Below are positions 9,763-21,055 of a stretch of 64,000 nt of DNA, in pieces (the stretch's first letter is position 1; each line of letters opens with the position of its first letter). Origin of the DNA: Nannobrachium achirus (taxonomy: Eukaryota > Chordata > Actinopteri > Myctophiformes > Myctophidae); the NCBI GenBank assembly GCA_963921795.1, contig OY997653.1, positions 25,251,203 through 25,315,202 of the forward strand. Direction: 5' to 3'. The notes below the pieces were generated by a model. It was not told where the DNA came from. It did no database searches and saw nothing but the letters and a program-made list of their open reading frames with translations. The position numbers were made by a program, and so were the translations under genes.

Positions 9763-10584
9763 TACTGAATTGCTATACTGCAGTGACTTTCGGGGGTTTT
9801 GGGGGTAAACAAGGAAGTGGGGCTGTGTGCTTGTTGTGTGTTGTGAGTATGATTGAAGAGTGTACAATAAAGACATGTCATTGTGCACGTTAAATGAAAA
9901 ATTGCAAATTGTCATTCTTTGCTTTGCTATTTCCTACAATACATTAATTCTGGTTTGACATATGACAAACATGTAATCAGATTTGTGTTTAGATTTGTAA
10001 GCTTAAAAAATATAATTTCTGTGCTTAGTATAAGAATAATGTGTAATGTATAACTTAAATGTGCCTGCAGTGCAATTCGATTTTGGCCAATAAAATGTAC
10101 AATCTTTGACTTGATTGAGCTACCTCTAAATATGCTTGAAATTCAACCAAATTTTAACCAAAGCAGTTTTTTGTACATTGGAACATAATTGGGGGGTGAG
10201 ACTCAAGAAAATCAAAAAAAGGTAATTTAAGATCCACCCTAGGGAGGCCTAGGAAGAACCTCCTCCCCTAATTCTTCACATTTGCCTCTTATAGCGCCAC
10301 CATCAGGCTGTTGTGTGAACAGCTAATCTCAGGCACCACTTCAGCATCAAACTTGGCACACATACGCCCAGGAGGCCTAGAAAGAAACTCCACTAGAAAT
10401 CTTTTCCATCTGTCATTTATAGCACCACCATGAGACTGATCTTTGCAAAATATCTTGTTGGTATTACAATATAGACTTTGTCCAAATCTCACACCAATTG
10501 GTACATATTATCCCTATTGTCATTTGATCAAGAACTATATGTCAAATATTTCTTGTCCCATTCTGATTTGCACAAAGTGCTACA

Positions 10585-10941
10585 GGTGCTCTGATGGCAC
10601 AGTGTCACTGCCACAGAGGTTGTGGATTTGAATCAATCGTGGGGCATCTATGCAAACACAATTGTTGTTCGAGGGAAGGGAAGCTGGGCGGAGAGGTTGA
10701 TAATTGTACATGTATTCCTACAGCCAGGCTGGGCGGCAGCTGGTTTTGGGAGGGAGGAGTAGGACGAAGGGCGAAGGCCCTACGTCCACTCGGTGGGGGG
10801 TCCTCACTGTCAGGTGATTCGGTAGGATACAACAGCAGTGACAACATAGGGGAGGAATCAATTGGCATAAGGACTGGATTGGGGAGAAAAAGGGGGTAAA
10901 CCATAATTGGCTACTCAAAATTAAAAAAAATAAAAAAAAAA
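10585..10941 (+). mobile_element. tRNA-derived SINE
   Basis: A-box-like TGGCACAGTGT (about 10595) and B-box-like GGATTTGAATC (about 10624) lie at the 5' end, and an A-rich tail (10920-10941) at the 3' end. Flanked by the short direct repeat TGCTACA (10578-10584 and 10942-10948). About 357 bp, plus strand, inserted into the larger DNA element. Confidence 0.7.
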
Positions 10942-11846
10942 TGCTACAAATCACGTCGGAATGCTGTGGAACTTGGAATTTGTAAAGTGGCATAGGGATG
11001 AAGTTCCCATTTGGTAGCAAAATGTGCCACTCCCGCAAAAATCGTAAGCATCTTTGGAATCGTGGCCAATCTGAATAGAAAATGTGACACATACTGTAGG
11101 CCATGACATTGATCAAATGACCAGAGAAAATCGGTATTGTAAATATCCCCCAAAACTTGTTTTGCTCAATTCTGCCTCATGGTGGCGCTATAACAGGACG
11201 ATTTGGGGTTGAATATCTTCCTAGGCCTCCCGGGGGAGTACATGTAAAGTTTCACGCTGACTGGTCCAGCGGTGACTGAGATTAGCTGTTCACAGACAGA
11301 AGCAACAAAAACATAATCCCTCACCTTTGGCCATCCCGGCCTGGCGGAGATAATATTGAATGAATTGTTATCAATGTAATTTGTAATGGTGAGCAAATTA
11401 TGTACTCAAAAATCCATATGTCCAATGTTTTTTCAGAAAGAAATGGTCTAAATATTAGCCATTTAGCATACACTTTGAATGGCCGGGTCAAAGTGACCCG
11501 AAGACCCTGGGTGTTATATGTTGATACAGGGGGGTGTTGCAAATGCATGACATGTACCATTTTCATATCACATGTTTAGTACAGTAAATAAGCCAAGCAG
11601 AAGAAGTTTCATGGATAAAAACATATTTTAACATACTTTTTCTTGATGTTGAAAATTGAAAACCGGGTCAAAGTGACCCGAAGACCCTACGAGGGTTAAA
11701 TTGCAGAAGGCCATGTCTTGCACATACTGATGACGAGTGTACCATTTTTTTGTGATATTGACCACTGTTCGTCCGTAATGGGTATTCCTATATCATTTTC
11801 CCAAGCAGTTTTTAAGTGTTCTAAAGAGGCGATTGATTGGTCTATT

Positions 11847-12400
11847 GATTAGCCTAATAGGCCTACTTGTTCAATTAATCGAATATTTGAAAAGATAATT
11901 TTGTATTATTCTTCAGACCAACGAATTAATGCAAAGAGATTATAAGTCATTATTTATAATCGACTAAATCAATTAGCTTGATTAAACACTTAAGGCATAT
12001 TGTTAGCATTTTTTGTTAACTCCTAGTATAGGCCTATGTTTGGTTGCAACTATATATTGTTAAAGGAGTTGAACTGGTTACCAGGATGTCCAGTTTATGT
12101 TAGGTGACCTTATAGTCTCAAATGGCCGGCCAGCCTCTCCACAGCTCCGCCTACTCTCTGCCTTCCATTATATTTCTCAAGCGGAGTGGGTGGAGCTGTG
12201 GTCATGCGAGACTAATGTGACCCAGGCCAGAGTCACAAAGGTCATGGAATGTGAGGGTCTCTACAAAAAATAAAAAAGTGTTTTAAACCTCTCTGCCCAC
12301 TTGCACTTGCCCAGTGTTGTACATAAACGTTTTTTTTTTCTTTTCTTTTTTCTAAACAATGCAGGCCTGTTTTAATAAACCAATCTAATGAATGATTCCT
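11847..12400. other. Continuation of the duplicated segment, then spacer
   Basis: 11847-12000 is the resumption of tandem-duplication unit 2 after the L1 insertion. The rest to 12400 contains a poly-T run at 12330 and no recognisable gene or repeat end. Confidence 0.5.
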
Positions 12401-12765
12401 GACTCCAGTCTATTTGTTCTCAGAGCCTGACCACCAAAGTGGTCCGGGGGTCCATGGAGGTTGTAGTTTGGCAGGCAAGGAGTGTGTGTGTAAAATCTGG
12501 CATGGATCGGGTCAACGGTTGCGGAGATATGAGCAGGGAAAAAGTGTGACGTGTGAGCACATGTGGTCATTTTTTACATCTGGGGGCTCCGGGGGTCCTT
12601 GGAGGTTGTAGTTTGGCAGTCAAGGAGTGTGTGTGCAAAATTTGGCATGGATGGGGGCAACGGTTGTGGAGATATGAGCAGGGCAAAAGTGTGACGGACT
12701 GACTGACTGACCCACAGACAGCCGGTGGAGGTTTTGGTAGTAAATGCGACCTACGGTCGCAACAA
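12400..12765 (+). repeat. Dispersed repeat with two internal units
   Basis: Two near-copies of a unit (about 12440-12560 and 12590-12705) share TGGAGGTTGTAGTTTGGCAG, CAAGGAGTGTGTGTG, TTTGGCATGGAT and GAGATATGAGCAGGG. The same family, with the same right end (CGGTCGCAACAA), recurs at 26190-26758. Non-coding; class unknown. Confidence 0.75.
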
Positions 12766-12974
12766 TGCATTGTCCTGTGACCTGTTGTGAGCTATTTTCA
12801 CAATTATAAAAAAATACAACATATTATCACACATAATTACTAATGAATGCCAAAAACAGGGAAAATAAAGATTTTTAGTGGTGAGATAGCTACTTGTATA
12901 GTAATCTTTGAGCAGTGCTATAACCGCTCCAAATACGTGACTGTGTATGTCCAAGTGTTTTTCCATTTTTGTAT

Positions 12975-13250
12975 CAAATCGTTGGTGTCGGGTGGAAACC
13001 TTGTACGTCCAAAACCGTTTGTTTTGTATATATCATTCTAAAAATGATCTAAAATAGTGAAAATAGACGATTTACAAGCACACAGTGCCTTGCATTGCGA
13101 GGCGTTGTGTGCTTGTAGATCTGCTATTTTCACTAGTTTTGTGTGACAGTCTTGTGAGAAGTAGGGCTTTACTTGACAAAAAAAAACAAAAAAAAAACAT
13201 GAGACATGAGGTTTCTGCCTGACAATGATGAAATACTGATGTCATATGTC
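12975..13250. mobile_element. Foldback MITE containing the AGGCGTTGTG hairpin
   Basis: Closely related to 58175-58460 in grhl2 intron 3. Shared: GTCGGGTGGAAACC..., CCAAAACCGTTTGTTTTG, the hairpin (13056-13134), GTAGGGCTTTACTT, and GAGGTTTCTGCCTGACAATGATG as an inverted end. About 275 bp. Confidence 0.7.
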
Positions 13251-13764
13251 CCTATCCTGTGCGTCATGTGGGTTTATCATCATCATCATCATCACTGCTC
13301 ACTTCACAAGCTGTGATCAGGACGTTTCGTCATTTTAGGGCCAAGGCCACTTGGCTTTTGATGTTGTCTATTTTCTAGGGCACAAAGGCCAAAAGCCAGG
13401 GCAGGAAGCCAGGCCATCAAATAAAACAAGATATTGATCCATTTAAATAATTAATTGAATGTAAGGGTTAAGGATGTTATAATAAAGGATTTAAAATGTT
13501 ATATGTAGACTTTTTGCTGTGAAATAAATACATTACATACAATCTGATCCATGATGCCCTGCACCAATCAAAGTCACTGGGGAGTTGAGAATTCAGAATC
13601 TTAGCAAAAGACACTGGTGTCTACATGACAAGAAAGAGCCACTGGTGTCTACATGTTGGCAAGAAAGAGACAGTGGCATTAAGGCCACTGTGGCCTCAGG
13701 GCATGCCATTTTTAAGATGGAGGGTTGGCTTAACAAAAGTATCAAAACGAAGGGGATAAAAGCG

Positions 13765-14300
13765 TCAAACTTTTTTTGAGGCTTCTTTAGGACCTAACGA
13801 TGGATTTTAGCCTCGGGTACCAAACTTTATTTTGAAAATTGCCCATAGAATTATCCATATCAAGTTGGGCTCCGATTGACTTTCTATAAAGGAGGAAAAT
13901 ACCCAGAAATGAAATCTGCTTTAAGTAGGATGTGAGGGATCTAACTAGGGGTTTTTCATGATTCTGAATCCATTGCAACTTTCCTTGGGCTAGAAATGGC
14001 CCCACAAAACGATGGTTTTGTCATCACTTTTCACAGTTTTGTGGGTGTTTTGGGGGGGCCATTTCTAGCCCAAGTAAAGTTTTTTGTGCAAAGCAAATGC
14101 TTGCAATGGATTCAGAAACATGACAAACCCCTAGTTAGACCCCTCACATCCTACTAAAGCAGATTATTTTACTCCTGTATAGAAAGTCGATGGGAGCCCA
14201 ACTTGACAATTCTATGGGTAATTTTCAAAATAAAGTTTGGTACCCAAGGCTAAAATCCATCGTTAGGCCCTAAAGAAGCCTCAAAAAAAGTTTGCTTTTC
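13765..14300. mobile_element. Foldback element, copy 1
   Basis: Inverted arms centred near 14040: TTTTTTTGAGGCTTCTTTAGG... at 13768 and its reverse complement CCTAAAGAAGCCTCAAAAAAAG at 14268, with GGATTTTAGCC, CAAGTTGGGCTCC, GGATGTGAGGGATC and CCATTTCTAGCCCAAG paired between. It shares its inner arm with the larger foldback at 21591-22273. Confidence 0.8.
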
Positions 14301-14911
14301 ATCAGCTTCGTTTGGATAATGTCAATTACCAGGCCAAATGGGGCAGGCATCCATGGCCTTAGTGGCCCCCCTGAAATGCCTGCCCTGCCTGCCTGTGATT
14401 TTTCTTTGGACCACTAATCACATCATAACAATTGTATGGGTTTATATCAGACAGGCAAAACTATAGCCTATTATGGCTGGGGAAAACTGTCTATGCCAGG
14501 GCCACCAGGTGTGGGCAACGTTTTTTAGGCACATGATCACTTTTAGGCCCACCCAGTCCCAGACAACGAAAACCACTAATATAAGCTATTTGGGGAGATA
14601 AGTTTTGTGCACATCAATGGCATGTGGTCTAGTAGTTTAGAATAGACTACATGCCAAAAGCTCTCATCAGCACCACCTGCTGGCAAGTATGGTACAATTG
14701 TACAAACTTGAACCATGAATAAAAGGTGGAAAGACCCATGCTTCATTTGCCAATTGTTAATAGTTCATTACCAAGGTTATTGATATACTTCTTCTGCGCA
14801 AAATTAATTGAAAACATGAAATGGTTATTTTCAAAGATCATCTGCACAAGGGAGCATTTACTATTTTAACGAATGTAAAAGTTTCAGTTCTTTTCATTTG
14901 GATGAGTTTAA
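14301..14911. other. Spacer, no gene seen
   Basis: Moderately AT-rich. It carries an outer, weaker inverted match to 13378-13430 (GCCAGGCC / GGCCAAAT motifs). No framed exon, ORF or clear terminal repeat is visible. Confidence 0.4.
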
Positions 14912-15224
14912 TTCAGGAGACGATCACTTGGGTTAAGATATACTTTATTGACCAGAATGAAGCAGAAAGCAAGCATCACACAGCATGGCATATTGAGCAC
15001 CCTACTATAGAGACAGCATAGAATCTAAGCCTATATCTAAGCGCATAGTATTGGCAGCCTACCTTAGCTCTACTATAAGACAGCATAGAATCTATAGCCT
15101 AAGTTAGCATGGTTTGGCATGGGGTTCTGCCTCGGGCCATGGCTCGCTGAACCCACGATCCTCATGTTACCATGAGCATCGAGGGCATAATCTAATTACA
15201 GCGAGCCCTGGCCCGATACCCCCC
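14912..15224 (-). repeat. Direct repeat B2 of the split-repeat element
   Basis: 313 bp, reads TTCAGGAGACGATCACTTGG at the left and CCTGGCCCGATACCCCCC at the right. I see no difference from 15432-15744. Carries the minus-strand AATAAA. Confidence 0.9.
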
Positions 15225-15273
15225 GAGGGGGATCTAAGGCAGAACCTGAAGGTGGCGCTGGGGTGGTGGCGGG

Positions 15274-15434
15274 GCAGTGCTATGCAACAAGACTGAGTCC
15301 CACCATCTGACTTCCCTAAGAACTATGGGTAAGGGGGGGGGCAGGACCTAGTGACCCACCCCCCTCCGCGCGCGCGCTCCCTTGGGACCGCCTCCTGAAC
15401 TCGCTTTGATCCTTACGAATCGTCGCACTATTTC
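15274..15434 (-). repeat. Direct repeat A2 of the split-repeat element
   Basis: 161 bp from GCAGTGCTATGCAACAAG to CGTCGCACTATTTC. No difference seen from 20226-20386, including a nine-G run. It abuts B1 directly, sharing TTC. Confidence 0.9.
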
Positions 15435-15744
15435 AGGAGACGATCACTTGGGTTAAGATATACTTTATTGACCAGAATGAAGCAGAAAGCAAGCATCACA
15501 CAGCATGGCATATTGAGCACCCTACTATAGAGACAGCATAGAATCTAAGCCTATATCTAAGCGCATAGTATTGGCAGCCTACCTTAGCTCTACTATAAGA
15601 CAGCATAGAATCTATAGCCTAAGTTAGCATGGTTTGGCATGGGGTTCTGCCTCGGGCCATGGCTCGCTGAACCCACGATCCTCATGTTACCATGAGCATC
15701 GAGGGCATAATCTAATTACAGCGAGCCCTGGCCCGATACCCCCC
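15432..15744 (-). repeat. Direct repeat B1 of the split-repeat element
   Basis: Second copy of the 313-bp B repeat, ending at CCCCCC where the unique internal region starts (AAAACTACAAACCCC). Confidence 0.9.
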
Positions 15745-18700
15745 AAAACTACAAACCCCCAAAGCACGCCAAAATCTCAGAATCCCATGCCAGTGCTAGC
15801 CAACTGCGAGGAAGGCAGCTCTGCTGTGACTCTAGCGATTAAGTTATCATTACTGCGGGGCAAACTATGAACTGCCTTTCCTGCTAACGCAAAAATAATA
15901 ATTAAGCATATGAGCATCTGGCAGAGCGAATATTACTAAGGCAAAATACTAAGCAATGATATTGGCAGCTTGCCAAAAACGCTATAAGTACTGCTAAAGC
16001 AATTTAATAATTAAGAATGTTAGCAGCTGGCAGACCGAACCAACGGTGAGGAAGGTGGTACTGCTGACTATAACGATATACTGCAATCTGACTGAAGCCA
16101 TACTAAAACACCCTAGAGAAAAGCGGGAGCAGCAACATGGACGTATATATATATAGACAGCAGAACCAGAAGCAGCGATGAAACCTTTAATTCATATAAC
16201 TACAGCGCCATACAGCTTCACATCCTACCTAACTAACACCCCAGCAACCACCTAGCTTTTGCATGATGGGGGCGCGTGCCCCGAGTAACGCAACAGAAGC
16301 AGCAAATAAAACATGCAACCTATCAGGGGCGCGTGCCCCGAGTAACGCAGCAGAAGCAGCAAAATGAACCCTATGGAACAACCCTGTTAATAGTGCCTGC
16401 AGCACTATTAGCATCAGCAGCAGAGCGTTAACTGAAACGCGTCCAACTCCAGCTTGGAACCATTACGCTTCGGTCAGTCCTGTGTTGTGTGTGCTTGATA
16501 GCTTGGCGTGCAGGATCTTGAGTTAGCTGAGGGCACCAGAAGTGCTGGTGGTGTGGCTGCTCCGATCCGGAGAGAATGCAGAGTGAAGAGGGGCGGGCCG
16601 CAAATCTGGCAGCTCTCTCCGGGGGTCGTGTGACGAGGACGTCGGGCAGACAGCCCGGTGTTCAGCATGGACATGAAAGGACAGAAGGGAGAGTTAGTTC
16701 TGCGACTGACACTGGTGTACCTTCCCTGCTTAAACTGCGAGCTGCAATCTTCAGAGGCCATGTGCTAGTCGCATCTTAAGCCTGGCCTTGGTGACCGCAT
16801 GTGCTTGCCGCAGAAATTACAATCTTAGCTTTAGCTGACCATAACAATGAAACCACGCCTAAGGTCGCTGACTTTTAAGATCACAGAGAAATTTTCGCAG
16901 CCCACGGAGCGCTCTGCTGCAGAGTCTGCTGCTGCACATATGAGAACCCGTCTTGACCTTTAAAGGCAAGCTATGCAAGCCTAGAGAGCGGCTAAGCCCA
17001 ACATTCGGTACAAGTAAGTCGCTGCTATGTAACTATGGTTGCCTATTATTAGCAAGCTTAGAGAGCGGCTGAACGCTCACAGAATCGAACAAGCAAATGC
17101 GTTGCTATTTACCTGCTAGAGTGAGGCTCCTCAGGGCATCTGGGAAAGCTGCAGCTGGCGCGAGGAATGGAGTTCCCACCGCTGGTGCTGGAACTGCAGC
17201 TTCCCATGTTCCCTTGCGACCTGGCGGTGGCGACGACGGTCGCAGCCTGACAGCGCCTCCGGAAGATGGGCCGGCACCACAGGCTTCCAGCACGACGCAG
17301 CGCTGGTTCATGCTCATGGTAGCAGCAGTAATAGCATTAACTGATGCTGTAGCGGGCGGGCGGGCGGGCAGCCGGACGGGAGGGCCGACAGGCAGGTGGG
17401 AAGGCAGGCGGGCGGGAAGGCAGGCGGCGGGCTGGCGGTAGGCCACTTCCGTCTGCTGAATATGGCGCGTGCAGGCGGGCGGGAGGGCGGGCGGGCAGGC
17501 TGGCAGGCTGGCAGCTCATGGTAGCGGCAGAAGTAGCGGAAGCTGTAGTAGCAATGCCCTCTCCAGTGCTAACCGACTCCTGACTGGTCTCATGGAATTA
17601 TGCAGTAGTGGACGAAACTATAAAGAGAAACATGTTAGCAGAAAACACTCAGCCGCTGCAGCGCGACGCTGCAATGATGGCATGCTGTAGCAGCCGCTAT
17701 GCAGCGGCTCCGGCAAGAAGCTGAAAGGACAAACATGATGTTAGCAGCAACATGTAGCAGCCGTGGCCCGAGCTATAAAGAAAAACGCGATGTAGTGGAA
17801 CATGAAGCAGCTTTATCATGAAGCTGCAGTGCTAACCTGATGCCGTGGCAGGGGGCATGCCGCAGCTCCGGCCTGGAGCTGTAATGATAAATATGTTAGC
17901 AGAAAACCTCAGCAGCTGCAGCGCCATGCTGCTATGGCGACCTGCTGTAGTAGCAGTCTGGTAGCAGCTATGCAGCATCTCCAGCACGAGCTGAAAGGAT
18001 AGAAATTGTGTTAGCAGTTAGACATGTAGCAGCCGCAGCAAGAAGCTATAGGGTAAAACACGATTAGTGGAACATGTGGGCCTGCAGCCACTCCGGCCTG
18101 GAGCTGAAATAATAAACAGATGTTAGCAACCAACAAGTATTAGTTTTAGCATGAGCTGAAAGAAAACATGATGCAGCATTTTTACAAGCATCAGCCTTAG
18201 CTGTAATTATTAGCAGTTATGCTAGCACGCAGCCGCAGGTTGAGTGGAGCTAACAATAGCTGAAACTATAGGAGACATTGTGGTATCTGACTGTAGCAGC
18301 GGCAACAAGAGCCACTAGCACCATAATGTGACCATTTTTGCCTCCAAGATAGCAGCACAACGGATAAGGAGAAATCCTGGATATGAACATGATGTTACAA
18401 ACGGACATGAAGCAGCTTAAGCGTGAGCTGTAACCAGCACTGAAGCCAAGTGCGGCGGCTAAGGAAACACTACTAGAAATACAGTGTGCTATGTGACCCA
18501 ATACTATAACCATCCCTTTTACTTCTGATACACTGGTAGCAGCTTTAACATACAGCAGTACCGATAGCTTGATGGTGTAGCAGCACACTCGCAATTTCCC
18601 AAATTGCACATTTCTAGTTTAGTAACAGACGCGTGGGAGCTGAGCATGCACTGCCCAGATAGCATGGTGTCAGCATCCTACAAGCGGTAGCATCAGTTTT

Positions 18701-20225
18701 AATTTATGAGCAGCAATTACCGCAGCATTAGCAGCTTGGGTAGAGCTAGCCTCAGACGAAACCACGGAGACATGACATTATCCAACTGCGGCAGCGGCAA
18801 CAATTTGCCTATTTTACTTAGCATTTAATAAGCAGAACAACTGACAACTTAGTCTTAGAACTTATCAAACCCTAACTTAAAAGCTTGCGGTGCGAAGAAA
18901 GCTGATGAGCTGCAGCTGATGGATGCTGAAACTGAAGAGAATATTTAGCTGGAGCTACCGAGCATTTAGAGAAGACTACGATTCCCTGCATGCACTAGCG
19001 AGTTCAACTGGTGACGTCAGGACAGACAGGCACGACCTGCGTTAGCGGAAGCAAAACATTGTTTGCACGTAAACTGTGGCACCTATGAGCTTGCTGGTTT
19101 CCTCCTCTCAGGAGCCCATGCAGACAGACATCCTTATAGGCTTCTCAAAAAGAGGCGATTACTGTATTTAATAATTCATCCCGCGAGGGCTTCTACGCCA
19201 CGGTAACTGGCAGCAGCCCTACTGTGGTCCAAGAAGCGACAGAAACCATTTAGCTGCTATGTTATAGCAACTAGCACCTCATAAGCAGCAGCTGTTAAGA
19301 CGGCCAGACAGTGCAAAAAGAGGAAAACATACACATAACCCGAGGCGAGGCAGAAGCAATATATAGGCCCCATACTAACTAGATTAAGCACGCTGCGGGC
19401 GAAGCTTGCTACTAGCACGACGCCGAGGCTTGGCATGATAGAGAACTACATTTCCCACACGCAGCGCTTAGTATTTGCTGCCGAACGTCATGCCGTAAAT
19501 CACCGCTTGACGTGACTCGGCTAGCTCAGGAGCTAGGTGAACGCTGCCGTTTACAGACACCTGCAACCTACAAACTGAATCCTCCTAGCGTGATTCATTA
19601 CCTGCTACTGATTTACCAGCTAACAGCATCCTTACCGAAATAGCCGGCTAGCAATAGCCACCAGCTAGCTCCTAGCTGACTGTACATTAAACCTGTTGTT
19701 CCGCGCTATCCGATACGGCCCGCGCCGTTGCAAAGTACTGACATTGTTATCGACAAACCCAACGACTGAGATTACTTTAACTCATGGTAGCCCAGTAAAG
19801 GCCCACCAGGGCACGAAATAAGTTAGCATTTAGCCCGTAGCCACAGCCACCTTCTATGATACTGAGTTTACCTTTGCAACTTTAGCAAGCCTGTAGCACC
19901 TTTGAAATAGCTTTAGCAACAAACAACTGAAAGTACAGAAATCAGCTAGGCACCAGCAACGATAGCAAGAAATCTGAACCTTGAAACAGCAGTTTAGAAT
20001 TCAGCGATTACCAGAATAACAATCTCAAACTTCCCATACACCTGGCCAAGAACACAGCTTCTTAGTTTGGCAGCTAAGAACATGAATTGAGCGATAGTAA
20101 AATAGCAGAAACAGCCAGAAATACTCAGCCAAGTTAGACACCCTGTCCAAGCGGTGGGCAGCAGCACAGCTACCTGCAAGCAACAAGTGTGGCACTTGTG
20201 TGTGTACTGCAGCGTGGTAGCAGCA
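15745..20225 (-). other. Non-coding internal region of the split-repeat element
   Basis: About 4.5 kb without an ORF longer than about 120 codons. Text is rich in TAGCAGC/GCTGCA words. Local repeats: GGGGCGCGTGCCCCGAGTAACGC twice (16268 and 16327), a (GCGG/CGGGCGG)n GC-rich tract at 17350-17520, and several versions of TATGTTAGCAGAAAAC. The ORFs at 17097-17446 on both strands are products of the GC-rich tract and show no domain. No reverse transcriptase, RNase H, recombinase or gag motif was found. Confidence 0.6.
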
Positions 20226-20386
20226 GCAGTGCTATGCAACAAGACTGAGTCCCACCATCTGACTTCCCTAAGAACTATGGGTAAGGGGGGGGGCAGGACC
20301 TAGTGACCCACCCCCCTCCGCGCGCGCGCTCCCTTGGGACCGCCTCCTGAACTCGCTTTGATCCTTACGAATCGTCGCACTATTTC
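20226..20386 (-). repeat. Direct repeat A1 of the split-repeat element
   Basis: 161-bp copy of A at the far end of the internal region. Followed immediately by non-element sequence TTGACCTACCAGAC. Confidence 0.9.
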
Positions 20387-20992
20387 TTGACCTACCAGAC
20401 ACACAAAATGAACCAAACTGGTTTCTTTAAGTTCAACACAATATTCAGTGCAACATTTTGTGCAGACATTATAAATCTGCTTAGACTACTAATGTCAACA
20501 GATTTATATATCCATATTTGGCATCTTGTTAGTTCTTACTTTGCCAAATGGAGTATCTGTTCAACAACTTGAGAACATAATATGTTCTCAAGTTATAGGA
20601 ATGGCCTGAATAGGTTCTTTTTGCATTGTCAAGAAGACCGATTGAGACATTTAGAAATGTTCTTTAATTCTTTTCCACTTCAAGGAAATACACTCATCCT
20701 TATACAAAAAGGCACACTCATTTTTTACATTTTAACATTTTTCACTAGAAACAATAGCCACCAGTGCAGGGACATCAATAACACAAAACAATGAAATATA
20801 TTCATGCAAAACAAACACCACTAACTTGTCTTATGCAGTGTCAAAAGTGCCATCAATAATGACGACAATATCGCTGCATCCCTATCACTGCATCCCTACT
20901 TTCCCAGATCAAGTCTCTTTAGTATACAAAAACAAATGTAGCTTTCACTGATCAAATCTCTTCAGTCTTTTAACCTCTCTACCATGCCTAGT
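20387..20992. other. 3' flank of the KLHL gene (probable 3' UTR)
   Basis: Lies just downstream of the KLHL stop codon (minus strand). AT-rich, no other ORF of interest. Contains an inverted pair GAACATAATATGTTC at about 20572. I could not place the polyadenylation site with certainty. Confidence 0.4.
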
Positions 20993-21055
20993 TCAAGTAG
21001 TGTGCGCGGGGCCTTGGCTGTTGGACAAAGGGGTTTCTGGATGAGTGGCTTCTCT
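20993..21055 (-). CDS. KLHL exon 12 (C-terminal tail and stop)
   Basis: 63 nt after acceptor CTGGTTTTCAG, 20 codons (REATHPETPLSNSQGPAHTT) then TGA. Phase fits exon 11. It is the least conserved part, so confidence is lower. Confidence 0.65.
   Translation of the reverse strand, partial: REATHPETPLSNSQGPAHTT

Larger units (their letters stand above)
8162..10242. mobile_element. Giant palindromic DNA element
   Basis: Begins CTAGGGTGGATCTTAAATTACC and ends with its exact reverse complement. GGAGGC flanks both sides (8156-8161 and 10243-10248), a likely target duplication. The two arms match for hundreds of bases (left arm to about 9170, right arm from about 9395, with a deletion of roughly 300 bases in the right arm). 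The axis carries a smaller perfect hairpin, GAACCGGATACCTCG/CGAGGTATCCGGTTC (9368-9403). A coding remnant lies in both arms. Confidence 0.75.
7867..11696. mobile_element. Long TIR DNA element inserted in the L1
   Basis: Ends ACCCTCGTAGG... and ...CCTACGAGGGT are inverted, flanked on both sides by TAAA (7863-7866, 11697-11700; could also be read as TTAA). The motif CGGGTCACTTTGACCCGG, itself palindromic, is near both ends (7910, 11480, 11665). The next blocks GGCCGGGATGGCCAAAGGTGAGGGATTATGTTTT (8047) and its reverse complement (11310) continue the inverted repeat. It has no transposase gene of its own that I can recognise. It hosts the palindromic element at 8162 and a SINE at 10585. Confidence 0.75.
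7336..11830 (-). mobile_element. 5'-truncated L1/Tx1-like LINE copy, itself interrupted
   Basis: Flanked by a 16-bp target-site duplication GATTGATTGGTCTATT (7320-7335 and 11831-11846). The left end is a poly-T run, meaning the LINE lies on the minus strand with its poly-A tail at 7336. LINE sequence is in two pieces, 7336-7866 and 11697-11830. The second piece (GGCCATGTCTTGCACA, CATTTTCCCAAGCAG) resembles the ORF2 C-terminal region seen at 53290-53450. The middle is a later insertion. Confidence 0.75.
14912..20386 (-). mobile_element. Split-direct-repeat element (DIRS/Ngaro-like order), non-coding
   Basis: Two repeats, here A (161 bp) and B (313 bp), occur twice each and look identical. In minus-strand order: A1 (20386-20226), a 4.48 kb internal region, B1 (15744-15432), A2 (15434-15274), a 49-bp linker, B2 (15224-14912). 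This A1-internal-B1-A2-B2 order is the arrangement known for Ngaro/PAT-type tyrosine-recombinase retroelements. I see no target-site duplication, as expected for that class. B carries a minus-strand polyadenylation-like AATAAAGTATATCTT. The internal region has no reverse transcriptase or recombinase ORF, so it would be non-autonomous. An alternative reading is a tandem pair: a full A-int-B element plus an internally deleted A-x-B copy. Confidence 0.6.

Noticed and set aside
14912-15434. Reading 14912-15434 as a solo LTR of an ordinary retrovirus-like element
   Set aside because: The far end at 20226-20386 carries only the A part, so the two ends are not matching LTRs; no TG..CA ends, primer site or target duplication was seen.
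17097-17446. Overlapping Gly/Arg- and Pro/Ala-rich frames on both strands
   Set aside because: They arise from the GC-rich CGGGCGGG tract inside the non-coding split-repeat element; no domain, no conservation signal visible.
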